A DNA stretch of 64,000 nucleotides, taken from Anisodus tanguticus (Eukaryota > Streptophyta > Magnoliopsida > Solanales > Solanaceae). The stretch spans positions 32,230,032-32,294,031 of the forward strand of contig CM067559.1 of the NCBI GenBank assembly GCA_034509755.1. The letters are read 5' to 3'. Position numbers and translations under genes: made by a program. The notes under the pieces are model-generated. The model was not told the origin of the DNA. It saw only the letters and a list, made by a program, of their open reading frames with translations, and made no database searches. The first letter of the stretch is position 1. Each line of letters begins with the position of its first letter. Below, piece by piece: positions 1-10,385 of the stretch.

Positions 1-1800
1 GTGACGCTTTAAGGATTGTGTTGGGATGTGTGTTGATGTAGGAGGGTAAGATTATAACTTATGCATCGACGCAGTTAAATGTGCACAAAAAATTAACCTG
101 TTCATGACTTAGAGTTGGCGGATGTTGTGTTTGCTTTGAAGATTTGGAAGCATTACCTTTATAGAGTTCATTGTGAAGTGTATACCGATCACCGCAAGCT
201 TTAGCATATGTTCAATCAAAAGAAATTTGAATTCTAGATAGCGTCGGTGGATGGAGTTGCTAAAGGATTATGATAATGATTATTTTTTACCATCTAGGCA
301 ATGCCAATGTGGTGGCGGATGCCTTGAGCTGAAAGGCAGTCAATATGAGAAGTTTAGCTTGCTTGATTGTTTGTGAGCATCTTTTGGCATTGGAGGTTCA
401 GTCCTTAGCCAACCGTTTCGTGAGGTATGATATTTCGAATTCGGGTAGGATTCTGGCTTGTGTTGAGGCCAGGTCATCTCTTTTGGAGCAGATTAGGACC
501 TACCAGTATGATGATGTGACGTTGTGCAAAATTCGGGATAAGGTAATGAATGGTGAAATCAAAGATGTTGTGATTGATTGTGTGGTGTGTGTTCCTTGAG
601 TTGGTGATTTGACTAGGTTGATTATGGAGGAGGCCCACAACTCTAGGTATTCAATTCATTCAGGTGCTACAAAGATGTACCGTGACTTAAAGCAGCACTA
701 TTAGTGGGGTAGGATAAAGAGAGACATTGTGGAGTTTGTGTCTCGATGTTAGAATTTTCAGCAAGTCAAGTATGAGCACCAATGACCTGGTGGTGTGTCT
801 TAGAGGATGCATATTCATAAGTGGAAGTGGGAGACGATTGCCATGTATATTGTTGTTGTGTTTCCCAAGACTTTAGGTAAGTTTGATGCTATTTGGATCA
901 TTGTGGATAGGTTGACTAAGTTTGTGGATTTCATTCTGATGCAGACGACTTACAATTTTGAGAAGTTGGCTAAGATATACGTTCGAGAGATTGTTTGTCT
1001 ACATGGTTTTCCTATTTCTATCATTTCAAACCAGGGTACTCAGTTTACTTCTCAATCCTGGCAGACTTTGCAAATGGAGTTGGGTACTCTCTTGAATCGC
1101 AGTATAATATTTCACACTTAAATGGACGGACAGTCTGAGCGGACCATTTAGGTTTTGGAGGTCCTGCGTGATTGATTTTGGTTGTCAGTAGGACCAGTTC
1201 TTATCTTTGGCAAATTTTGTGCACAACAATAGTTAACACTCTAGCATTGATATGGCACCATTTGAGGCTTTGTATGGTAGAAGATGTTGTTCTCTGATTG
1301 AGTGGTTTGATGCATTTGAGATTCGGCCTTAGGGTACCGATATGTTGAAAGACTCCTTAGAGAAGGTGAAGGTGATCCAAGATAAGCTCCTGATAGCTTA
1401 GACCAGACAGAATGAGTATGTGAATCGAAAGGTCTGAGATATGGAGTTTATGGTTGTTGATAGGGTTTTATTGAAGGTCTCACCTATAAAAGGAGTGATG
1501 AGATTAGGAAGAGGGGGAAGTTGAGTACGAGGTATGTCATACCTTTTGAGATTCTTCAGAGAGTTGGAGAAGTGTCATATGAGTTGGCTCTGCCAGCAGG
1601 TCTTTAAGGTGTTCATCCAGTTTTCCATGTGTCTATGCTCAAGAAATAACATGCAGACGGTTCTTATATCATCCAATAAGACTCCGTATTACTTGATCAG
1701 AATTTGGAGTTTGAGGAGGAGTCGGTAGCTCTTTTAGAAAGGCAGGTGAGAAAGTTAAGGTCTAAGGGGATAACTTCTGTGAAGGTGTAATGGAGGCATC
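1..1800 (+). pseudogene. Decayed Ty3/gypsy polyprotein (RNase H and integrase part)
   Basis: Remains of the 3' half of a Ty3/gypsy pol gene read on the plus strand through many stops and frame changes. The start holds an RNase H piece (VYTDHRKL near 178-204). A zinc-binding H2C2-like stretch follows (about 655-785), its second cysteine pair damaged. The integrase core is the best preserved part (807-1121; RLTKFVDF, HGFPISIISNQGTQF), with a stop a few residues later. The MAPFEALYGRR motif near 1250-1285 and the HPVFHVSMLKK motif near 1613-1650 are typical of the integrase C terminus of plant gypsy elements. Reverse transcriptase, protease and gag lie outside the window or are lost. No codon run is long enough for function, so this is a fossil. 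Assignment to Ty3/gypsy is firm; the lineage is not. Confidence 0.85.
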
Positions 1801-1899
1801 ACCCTGTTGAAGAGGCGACTTAGGAGACAGAGTCTGACATGCGGAGCATATACCCTTACTTATTTACTACTTCTGGTACGTTTCCCCTTTTCGTTTCTC

Positions 1900-2983
1900 T
1901 CAGTTCGAGGACAAATATTTGTTTAATTGGTATTTGATGTAATGATGCATCTGCTCGTTTTAGGCCAAAGACCCTTATTTGACTACTTTACCCTTCTCAC
2001 AGACTCTATGTGGGGTTTGGGTGGCACGAATCCCGAGGTTAATTTACATGAGTTTTGGAAGAAAAATCCAAATTAAAATCTTAGAGTTGATTAGTTTGAC
2101 TCACAATTGACTTTCGAGTATATTCATTTCCGGGTTTCGTTGCTTTCGATAGTTCCAGAGGGTCATTTATGACATAGTCGAGTCATTATTTCACTTTCTG
2201 AGACAATCAGATTTACTTTGTGGTCTTATTTGTGAAATTTGGATATTTGGTTGTTTTTGGCGATTCTTTAGAAAAGTATGTCTTAGCTCGGTTAAATGAG
2301 AAATCAGAGGGTGCGAGCGAGTTTGTAGCACTGTTTACCTTTGGGGAGCATGTCTGGTTTGTGTCCGGGAGTTCTCGGTAGTGTTTTGAGTGGTTGATGG
2401 AGGATTTAGTGAGTTTTTAACTGCTAGTATCTGGTGTCCGCACGAGCGGACTATGTGGCCACTTCTGCTGGTCTGCCTCTGTAGAGGTTGGCTCGCAGAT
2501 GCAGGCCCTGTGATGTTTTGAGGTCCGCCCCTGCGGAGGTTTCCATGCAGAGGCGATGTTGGCTCTGCGGTGATTCTCTCACACCAGCGGCTATGCGGGA
2601 TTTTAATAGTTCCGCCTCAACAGAATCCCCTGCGAGATCGATTCTGCCAGTGCGAGATCGCTATTTCAGGCATATTCTTAAATGCCCAAATTCGATCACG
2701 TTCCCAAAATATCTTATCTCGATTTTAGAGCTTGGTAAGGGGAGAATTCTGAAGTTGTGCTTAAGTTCTACTTGGGAGGTAAATTCTTCACCCTTTTTTA
2801 TTTCATTCCATGTTTTAAGGTTCATAATGCTAGTTTAATTCTTAATTGGGGAAGATGGGGTCTTAAGCTTTCATGGTAGAATAAGAGACTTAAAGCTTTG
2901 ATTTAAGGGTGTAATATGAATTAGTTTATCTTTATATTGTGAATAAGTATTGAGTTATGTTAGATAATCATGTTGTAGAGTTC
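1900..2983 (+). repeat. LTR-like sequence after gypsy pol, first part
   Basis: Noncoding sequence directly after the gypsy integrase remnant. The phrase ending pol (serine-rich, SSRTN near 1900-1920) is followed by a GC-richer segment (about 2430-2660) with short alternating words such as tctgcgg/gcggag, a style seen in LTRs of Solanaceae gypsy elements. An open frame at 2488-2838 is judged accidental. The sequence is interrupted at 2984 by a LINE and resumes at 4340. The exact LTR borders are not identifiable because only one copy is in view. Confidence 0.5.
2967..2983. repeat. LINE target-site duplication, left copy
   Basis: 17-bp direct repeat of 4323-4339 with one mismatch, bordering the LINE exactly where its reverse transcriptase sequence starts and where its TTG tail ends. 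Confidence 0.8.
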
Positions 2984-4322
2984 GAGATGTTTGGAGAAGT
3001 CATACGACAAAGTCCCTAGGGAGGTTCTATGGAGATGTTTGGAGGTTAGAGGTGTACTTGTGGCGTACACTAGGGCGATCAAGGATATGTATGATGGAGC
3101 CAAGAACAAGGTACGGACAGTAGGAGGAGACTCGGAGCACTTCCCAGTGATGATGGGGCTGCACCAGGGATCAACTCTGAGCCCATTCTTATTTGCCTTA
3201 GTGATGGATGGACTGACGCGACAAATCCAATGGGAGGTTCCATGGTGTATGTTATTCGCAGACGACATAGGAGTCTAAAGGGTTCAGGCTGAGTAGGACC
3301 AAGATAGAATACTTGGAGTGCAAGTTCAATAATGGGATTGACATTGAGACCGGCGTGGAGGTGAGGCTTGGTACTCAGGTCATTCCAAAGAGAGAGAGCT
3401 TCAAGTACCTCAGGTCTATTATCTAATATGATGGTTAGATTGATGACGATGTCACACATTGTATTGGGGCAGGGTGGATGAAATAGAGGCTCGCATCTTA
3501 AGTCTTATATGATAAAAGGTGCCACAAAAACTTAAAGGCAAGTTCTATAGGTGGTTAGACCGAGTATGTTGTATGGGGCGGAGTGTTGGCCAGTAAAGAC
3601 TTCGCACATCCAAAAGATGAAAGTTACAGAGATGAGAATGTTGAGATGGATGTATGGGCATACGAGGAGGGATATGATTAGAAATGATAATATTCGGGAC
3701 GTAGTGGAAGTGGCCTCGGTGGAGGATAAGATGTGGGAATCAAGGTTAAGCTAGTTTGGGCATGTGCAGATGAGAGATATAAATGGCCCAGTGCGGAGGT
3801 GTGAGAGGTTGTCTTTAGACGGGTTCGTGACGGGTAGAGGTAGGCCGAAAAAGTATTGAGGAGAGATGATTAGACAAGATATAGTACGGGTGCAATTTAC
3901 TAAGGACATGACCTTAGATAGGGGGTTGTGGAGGATGCCGATTAAGGTAGAAGGGTAGTAGGTAGTCGAGCGTAGTCCTACTTACTTTGTTTAGCTTATT
4001 TATCTGCGATAGTTACTACTTACTTTTTCAGAATACGCTATTATGGCCTATTCACTTTTGATATCAGCATTTTCATACTACTTTATATTTTTTTACCGGG
4101 TCTGGCCGTTTCTCTTGCTTTGCTTTTGCTTTTGCTTTTGCTTTTGCTTTTGCTTTTGCTTTTGCTTTTGCTTTTGCTTTTTTCTTTGCTTGTTCTTATG
4201 CTTTGTCTTGAGCCGATGATCTCTCGAAAATAGTCACACTACCTACCAAGGTAGGGGCAAGGTCTGCATACACTCTACCCTCCCCAGACCCACGTTGTGG
4301 GATTTCACTAGGTATGTTGTTG
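2984..4322 (+). mobile_element. 5'-truncated RTE-type LINE with TTG tail
   Basis: A non-LTR retrotransposon copy that begins inside the reverse transcriptase domain (KSYDKVPREVLWRCL at about 2996-3040). It continues through the QGSTLSPFLFALVMDGL and FADDIGV motifs (catalytic DD near 3262-3267), then a C-terminal part (MLYGAECW, MRMLRWMYGHTRRD, about 3568-3675), with stops and frame changes. It ends with the TS-SINE/RTE-like tail (aaggtaggggcaaggtctgc near 4250, then gtatgttgttg at 4312-4322). Direct repeats atcatgttgtagagttc (2967-2983) and atcatattgtagagttc (4323-4339) flank it; they match in 16 of 17 positions and are read as the target-site duplication. The protein is non-functional. Confidence 0.85.
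4122..4186. repeat. (GCTTTT)n microsatellite
   Basis: About ten uninterrupted copies of the hexamer gctttt inside the 3' noncoding part of the LINE, ahead of its conserved tail. Confidence 0.9.
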
Positions 4323-4339
4323 ATCATATTGTAGAGTTC
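4323..4339. repeat. LINE target-site duplication, right copy
   Basis: Partner of 2967-2983 (16 of 17 identical). Sequence after it continues the LTR-like block broken at 2983. Confidence 0.8.
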
Positions 4340-6034
4340 AATTGGAATATAGAAACCTTTTTCAATTTGGGGGAAAATCTAGGGTTTGTAAATTTGGGAT
4401 TTTCTTGAATTATGTAATTGAGGGTCCATTTGGGATTAGTTTTCCAATTAACTTAAGGATATGACTACTTAGTATGTGTTTATGCTTTTTGGGTAATAAA
4501 GTTCGGATTTTGGCACCGTAGGCCCGGGGTTGGTTTTAGGTGTATTTTTGTATGATTAAGGATTAAGTCCTTGTATTGTGTATTAGCTTTATATTAACGT
4601 ATAGTCTATACATGTTAGACTACGATTACTATGAGGCGCTCTGGAAGGGCAAGGCCAGCGCGGAGAGTTGATTGCACGTGGCACCTGCTCGGCCCTAAGG
4701 TAGGCTACAATGTTTTTTATTAGACTCCGATACAAGTACGTAATTAATTATAAATATTGAGGGGTATTGGGCAAGTTTAGAGGTCCCACCCAAGCGGGTG
4801 TGATGAACGTTTGGGTGGGTACCAGTGTTGAACTGTGATGATTGGTGATTTGGGGAATCAACCTTAAGCTGATTCCGACTGCTGTTGATTGGGCATGTCG
4901 TCATTATGTGGGCTCGTCCCCATATGTGTTGTTGTTGTGTTTATTCATCACACATGCTTTCGATATGAAATATTAGATATCTAATTCACCAGTGGGGCAT
5001 CAAGGAGAGAGGCTCTATTGGTGCACTGCCTACGATTGTGCGCAAAAGAGGTGTCAGGCAGAGGCATTATCACACTGTTGCAGCACATTTAATTTGCGCT
5101 TGTGCCATCAACGCTAGTGGGGCGCCATAGTGCTGAAGAAATTTCACCGCACTGGGCGCAATTACGTCAGTGCATTGAGATCGAACTAAAGCTTGTTTAA
5201 GGTATAAAAATGAGTAGAATTGTGATTTAGAGTTTATTACAATTGTTGGACTTTGGAGCTCGGGTAGCTCGGATTAAAGTGTGAAAATCAACTACAACCA
5301 CCGGGCAAGTGATTTTACCGCGTATTTGGATGAATAGCATGGTTACCTATGTATTTTTAGGCTTTAAATCATGTGACTTAGATGTGGAATTAAGGATTCT
5401 TGCCCTAGGTGAAAGAAAATGATTTTTTGTAATTTGGAGGTAAACTTGATATCAGATTTGGGTTTTGAGCTCGCGGGAGTATGGGTAATGTGAATATGTA
5501 TAAAAGTTACGATTTTGACCCAAAGCTCGGATTTGACTTTGTGGTTCGGCTTCATTTAATATTGAAATTTGAGTATTGTTGAACTCATTTAACCCCGTAT
5601 TTTGAATAGATTGGCAGTATTCAGAGGCTCTAAGGAAGAATATGTCTATTCGTTGACGCTAGTAGCGCTTCAGATCGAGGTAAGTTAAGACTTTACTTTG
5701 ATGAGATTTTTTCCCGATAAAATGATAGTTGTAATATACTACATATATGGAGTGTAGGTGTTATCACGCCTTAAGTAATTAGTTCGTGACAAGTTCTTCA
5801 TACCAACTATATTCTTAAAGTAGACCAATTTTCTTAATACTCCTAGACGCTAATGAAATCGTTCATTCGAATTCTTTTTAATTGGGTCATTTTCGAATCA
5901 GGTATGAGATATGGATTAAATTGATCTAGAGTACATGAGTTAAATGAATTTTATCATTAAAAATAGGAATTTAATTTAATATGACATGCTAATTAGGTGG
6001 GAATGAGATTTTTGTGGTGTCTTTATTTTTAGAG
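4340..6034. repeat. LTR-like noncoding block, second part
   Basis: No coding region is visible. The stretch continues the LTR-like sequence interrupted by the LINE. Phrases such as gttcggattttggcac (4501-4516), the adjacent gtaggcccggggttgg, and the late motif cagatcgaggtaagtt (5672-5687) resemble parts of Solanaceae gypsy LTRs. Composition is A/T-leaning with a few GC-rich words around 5100-5170. I see no terminal repeats or target duplications that would set borders. Confidence 0.4.
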
Positions 6035-6042
6035 GAAAAAAG
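6035..6042. repeat. hAT target-site duplication, left
   Basis: gaaaaaag, identical to 9602-9609, immediately outside the inverted end. Confidence 0.88.
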
Positions 6043-6056
6043 TAAAGGTGGCCAGT

Positions 6057-6262
6057 GGGCCGGGCTCGGGTCTGGCGGGGTCGGGGCGGGACGAGCCAGG
6101 GGGTCGGGGTCGGGTCTAGCGGGGCCTAGCGGGGTCGGGTCTGGCGGGACCTGCTCCAGTCCCGTCCCGATCCCGATCCCGTCGGTATCGGGGCGGGGGG
6201 CGGGGTCGGGTCGGGCTCAGGCTCGGGGCGGGGTACGGTCGGGTTTTCCTTTTTTTTTTTTT
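6057..6262. repeat. GC-rich subterminal repeat block of the hAT element, left
   Basis: Degenerate runs of ggggtcggggcggg type on the plus strand, with one C-rich inverted stretch (about 6150-6180) that could fold back, ending in a T-tract. The open frame over this block (6014-6268) is a composition artefact. Confidence 0.8.
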
Positions 6263-6473
6263 AAATAACATATGTATAAAAAAAACTCAATAAACAAAAC
6301 AAGATAGTGTAATAAAAACATCCCAAGGCTGTTTTTGTGCCTCTTATATTATTTAATAGACATGGTTTTTTTGTAATACAAATACAATTGTCTAAAATCT
6401 AAATTGCAACTTTGTGGTGTTGTCCAAAAGTTGCAAATTACATAATAAAATTGCAATTAAAAAAATTACATTC

Positions 6474-8911
6474 TCAAAAAACATGTTCTAATTGCTTGAT
6501 GATTTCCTGTGGTTCTTCGGTTGGAATTGGTATTTGTTGGTCAAATTGATCCACGTCGCTTCCACTACCTTTGGTTAAGATTTCGTTGTAGTTTTCATCA
6601 TCTTCTACGTTGATCTCCGGTTGACCGCACCTTCTCCGCTCCGCTCGTATCCAATCTCTCGAATAATACAAAGCAATTTTCAAGTCGTCTCCCGCCAATG
6701 AGTGTCGTGGTCCCCTATTTGATATCTGCTGCAGAAAAAGCGCTTTCGAGACGCAGTTGATGACGCTTGAATGTTCAAAACATCTCGAGCCATCAATGAA
6801 AGTGTCGGAAAGGTCTTCTCATTCCCCCTCCAAAGTATTTCAAAGCAAGTCTTCATGTCCATCTTCATTGATAACTTCTTGATACGGTACAGAACCCTGC
6901 AAAACAAAAATATCCAACTCGCTAATTTGGTTAGTAGTAGAGGTACGGCCGCACATTCTATTTCGAGACTTTCAATACTAGCCGCAGAAACTTGACATGT
7001 CTTTTGTGAGGTTGTGTTGAAGATGAAGAAGATGGTATGGAAGCCGGTAAGTTACTAGCATTTTCTTGTTGATAAAATCTATATATATTTTTGCGTTGGT
7101 GTTCTACGCTAGACACCGCTTCTTCTTTAGTTTGTTCAATAGGTGGTGGGTGATTTAGATTTTTGGGACTTGGAGGTGGTAGTACTTCTATACAATCGTA
7201 AATAGTTTCAATTAGTGATTTAGTACCGTCTATTTTAATAGTAGGATTTAATACTGAGAACCAATAATATAAATAGAGGGAATAGGAATAAAATATTTTT
7301 TTATTTTGACAAACATTTTTTTAATAGTTGCCTTATAAGTGGTTTTTCCATATATTCACTAAGTAATAAAAATATTAGAGTTATATAAAATAACATAGTT
7401 GAAATAGTAGGATAATATATACCGGAAAATTCTTTTGTTGCTTGAAAAAATTTCTCTAAAAATACAATAAGTTCGAAAATTTTTACCCAATCACTATCTA
7501 AAATCATATCAGCTTGCTTTTTATTATGAGAGTTAAAAAATAAAGTTATAGGTAATTTATAGTCATAAGCAACAAGTAGTTGCTCGTATAAAGAATTCCA
7601 CCTAGTGGATACTTCTTGTGGAATTCTTCTATAAGGTAGTCCACAATCGTGACAAATTTTTTTATATTCTTTTCTACGTTGTACTTTATTACTTTTAAAA
7701 ATAAAGTTTATAGCAAATTGTATTTTACTAAGAATGTCTTCAAAAAGTGATAGACCATCCTTTACAATTAAGTTATATATATGGCACGCGCATTTTATAT
7801 GAAAATGGTCTGGAAAAGATGGAGTTAAACTATTTTTTAACATTGTAATTGCGTAATTGTTATTAGAAGCGTTATCTAATGTAATAGTCATAATTTTATC
7901 GGTAATTCCGTAATAATCGCACACTTGATAAATATTTTCTGCAATAAAAGTACCAGTGTGCCTATAATCTATATATCTATACGCTAAAATACGTTTTTGC
8001 ATAGACCATTTATAATCTATCCAATGACAAGTTACAGTTAAATAATCATGGCCGTTAGTACTACGACCTATATCAGACGTGATAGATACTTTGCCATTAA
8101 AATGATATAATGAAAAACGTAAATATTGTTGATATTCATGCGCGAATTTAAATACATCTCTCTTAACAGTTGATCTAGGAAAACCGTTAAAAGCAGGATT
8201 ATATATATCTCTAATGTAATGAATAAAATCGGGAGATGAAGGAAATGAAAAAGGCAAACCCTCCACAGCAACTAATTTTGATATTGCTTCCCTATCTCTA
8301 TGTTTATTGTATTTAGAGCCTACAATTCCCCCCGTCATAGGGTTAATTTGGCCCTGTACTTGGTCCGGGACAGTATCAGTATGTGAACCTTGTCCCGATA
8401 GAGCGGGTGTTTGCGCACCCGATTTTGAAGCCTGGTATTGGGCATACCTAGCTGGATGAGCACTTACTACGTGTCTAATTAAACCCCCCGTCCCACCGTG
8501 ACCTTTTTCAGTTTTAAATTTTAAAACATTTTTACAAATTTTACATATGGCTACTTGATTCTCTACGTCCCTATCAAAAAATGTCCATGCATCCGATTTT
8601 AATGGTCGTTTTTTGGACCTCGTCTCATACTAGGGGGAATAGGAGGTATTTTCAGTTGAAGGTGCACTAGTGGGTGTGTTGTCATCAACATTAGTGGGTA
8701 TATCATCTAGATCATCGTCTAAATTAAAGTCTTCTTGAGTTCCAGAAAATAGCTCCTGGTCTAAATCTAATGGTATTGTAGGAAAATGTTGAGTATCAAC
8801 AAAATCATCCTGTGTAGGAATAAGATGACTAGAAGAAGTACCCTTGCCCTGGTTGCCCCTACTAGAAGAAGTCTTACCCTTACCCTTAAACATACCTCTA
8901 ATTCCTTCCAT
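6474..8911 (-). pseudogene. hAT transposase (BED zinc finger, RNase H-like core, hAT dimerisation domain), broken
   Basis: Read from 8911 downward. The first 93 codons are a Ser/Asp-rich leader ending in an in-frame TAG at 8630-8632. The same frame then reopens straight into a BED zinc finger (AWTFFDRD, CKIC, then a HxxxxxH-type end; about 8600-8460) and continues without a stop to 7301. This part holds the hAT catalytic core: VSITSDIGRSTNGHDYL with an acidic residue, TLDNASNNNYAITML, the HIKCACHIYNLIVKDG motif and STRWNSLYEQL (8338-7301). A frameshift near 7310 and more stops follow. The C-terminal hAT dimerisation block (FPTLSLMARDVLNIQASSTAS, 6820-6740) is again interrupted by a frame change, and ends near 6474. 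The family call is firm; activity is excluded by the lesions. Confidence 0.88.
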
Positions 8912-9289
8912 TTTAATTATATGCTAACAAATAATTAAAGTAAATGAAATTAAGTGCGCTAAATAAAATAAACAGACAATAATAATTTAATGAAGGAACG
9001 AATGTACCAAACGCCGACGTAACGTCGACGTGTAATCGAGAGGTTGAAAATTGAAACTTTGCTCGATGGAAGATCCTCAAGCTAGTTGCCAACTTCACTC
9101 CCAATTCCCAAATGAATTAATAAAATTGAATATTTAGCAAACAATGTAGACTTGTAGAGAGATATATTGAGAAATTAGAGAGATTGTAGGAAGATTTGTG
9201 AGAAAGATGAAGAGAAAATGAGTTATTTATAGTTGAAAAATTGGGTTAAAGTGTAAATATAATAACTTATGGGTTAAAAATAAATATTA

Positions 9290-9595
9290 TGGGGTAGGGG
9301 GGTTGGGGGAGGGGGGGCTAAAATGGTCGTTGGCCAACGGCCATAATCTAAAATGGTCGTTGGTGCAACGGCCATTTTTGCAAAGGGGGTAAAAGGGCGG
9401 GGTCGGGGTCGGGGTCGGGACGGGCTCGGGGCGGTCTCGGGTCAGGCGGGCCTAGGGCGGGCTCGGGTCTGGCGGGATGAGACATCGTCCCGTCCCGAGT
9501 TCGAGTCCCGCCCCCGTTATTTTTTTTTTAAGCGGGGTCGGGGCGGGGTCGGGGCGGGGTCGGGTCGGGGTCGGGCCGTCCCGGCCCACTGGCCA
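9290..9595. repeat. GC-rich subterminal repeat block of the hAT element, right
   Basis: Starts with G-runs (9296-9317) and a direct repeat aaaatggtcgttgg (about 9321 and 9350). Many ggggtc/cgggtc copies follow to 9595, with a C-rich segment (9488-9515) and a T-tract. G-rich strand polarity is the same as in the left block. Confidence 0.8.
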
Positions 9596-9601
9596 GCCCT
9601 A

Positions 9602-9609
9602 GAAAAAAG
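9602..9609. repeat. hAT target-site duplication, right
   Basis: gaaaaaag, identical to 6035-6042. Confidence 0.88.
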
Positions 9610-9619
9610 TAATAGCTGG

Positions 9620-10385
9620 ATGACTTTGTTGTCCTGAAATAAATAAAAATGACTTTAGTAAGTTATGTCCATAACTTGAATGATCATTTAAGGAAATAAG
9701 GCCTCATTTATTTTCATTAAGATTAAGATATCTGAATCTGAATGCATATCTAAATGATTAATATGTTGTCTCTAGATCTGAACACCGAATGATTAAGACT
9801 GTTTATTTTTCAACATCTGAATGTAAATAATTTATTTGTTTAAACATAATAAATATACAATTCAAATAAAAAAGTAACTAAATGTAAATTTAATAAAATA
9901 AAATTATTATTTGATAAAAATATGAAACATTCATATTTAGTGATGGTGGATATGCTTTATAGTGGTGGTGGTGATGGTTGACTAGTGATTACTAATGGAG
10001 ATTGTCATAGTTGTAATAGTAGAGGTGGTTAGTGTTGTAGTGACTGGCGCAATGATGACAGTTGGTAATGGTGGTTGTGATGACGGAGTTGGTCGATATT
10101 AGTAATTGGTGGTGTTTGTAGTGGTGACTGAAGAATGTATGGTGGTGGTAGTTGATGGCGGTGCTAGTTCTGATGGTAGAAGTGATTGGTAATAAGAATT
10201 GGCCGTAGTGATGGTAGTCGCTAATTATAGTTGTTGTAAGCGGTGATGGTTAGCAGTGATGGTTGTGACGACAAAGGTAATTGGCAGTGATGGTTAGTGA
10301 CTGGGTGGGTGGGGTGGGTGGTTGTGGTTGGTTGGTGTGGATATGGTTGAAGCTGGTGGTTGTAAACAAAGTGATGGTAATTGTT
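9620..10385. repeat. MITE-like A/T segment and GTGGTGATGG low-complexity tract
   Basis: No gene. 9690-9940 is A/T rich with repeated tctgaat and attaaga words. 9945-10385 is a degenerate tract of gtggtg, gatggt and agtgat words. I do not see matching inverted ends. Confidence 0.5.

Larger units (their letters stand above)
6043..9601 (-). mobile_element. hAT transposon with terminal inverted repeats and 8-bp TSD
   Basis: A complete class II element of 3,559 bp. The ends are inverted: the left reads taaaggtggccagtgggccg and the complement of the right reads tagggctggccagtgggccg. The 8-bp direct repeats gaaaaaag at 6035-6042 and 9602-9609 flank it exactly, the expected hAT signature. Just inside each end lie about 200 bp of very GC-rich degenerate repeats built from ggggtc/cgggtc words (6057-6250 and 9390-9595). 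The minus strand carries a BED-finger hAT transposase gene that is broken in several places, so the copy is not autonomous. Confidence 0.92.

Noticed and set aside
2488..2838. 116-codon plus-strand open frame
   Set aside because: Falls in the GC-rich part of an LTR-like block, with no domain and no codon pattern of a gene.
6014..6268. Gly/Arg-rich open frame on the plus strand
   Set aside because: Lies over the GC-rich subterminal repeats of the hAT element; composition artefact. The same applies to 9353-9637.
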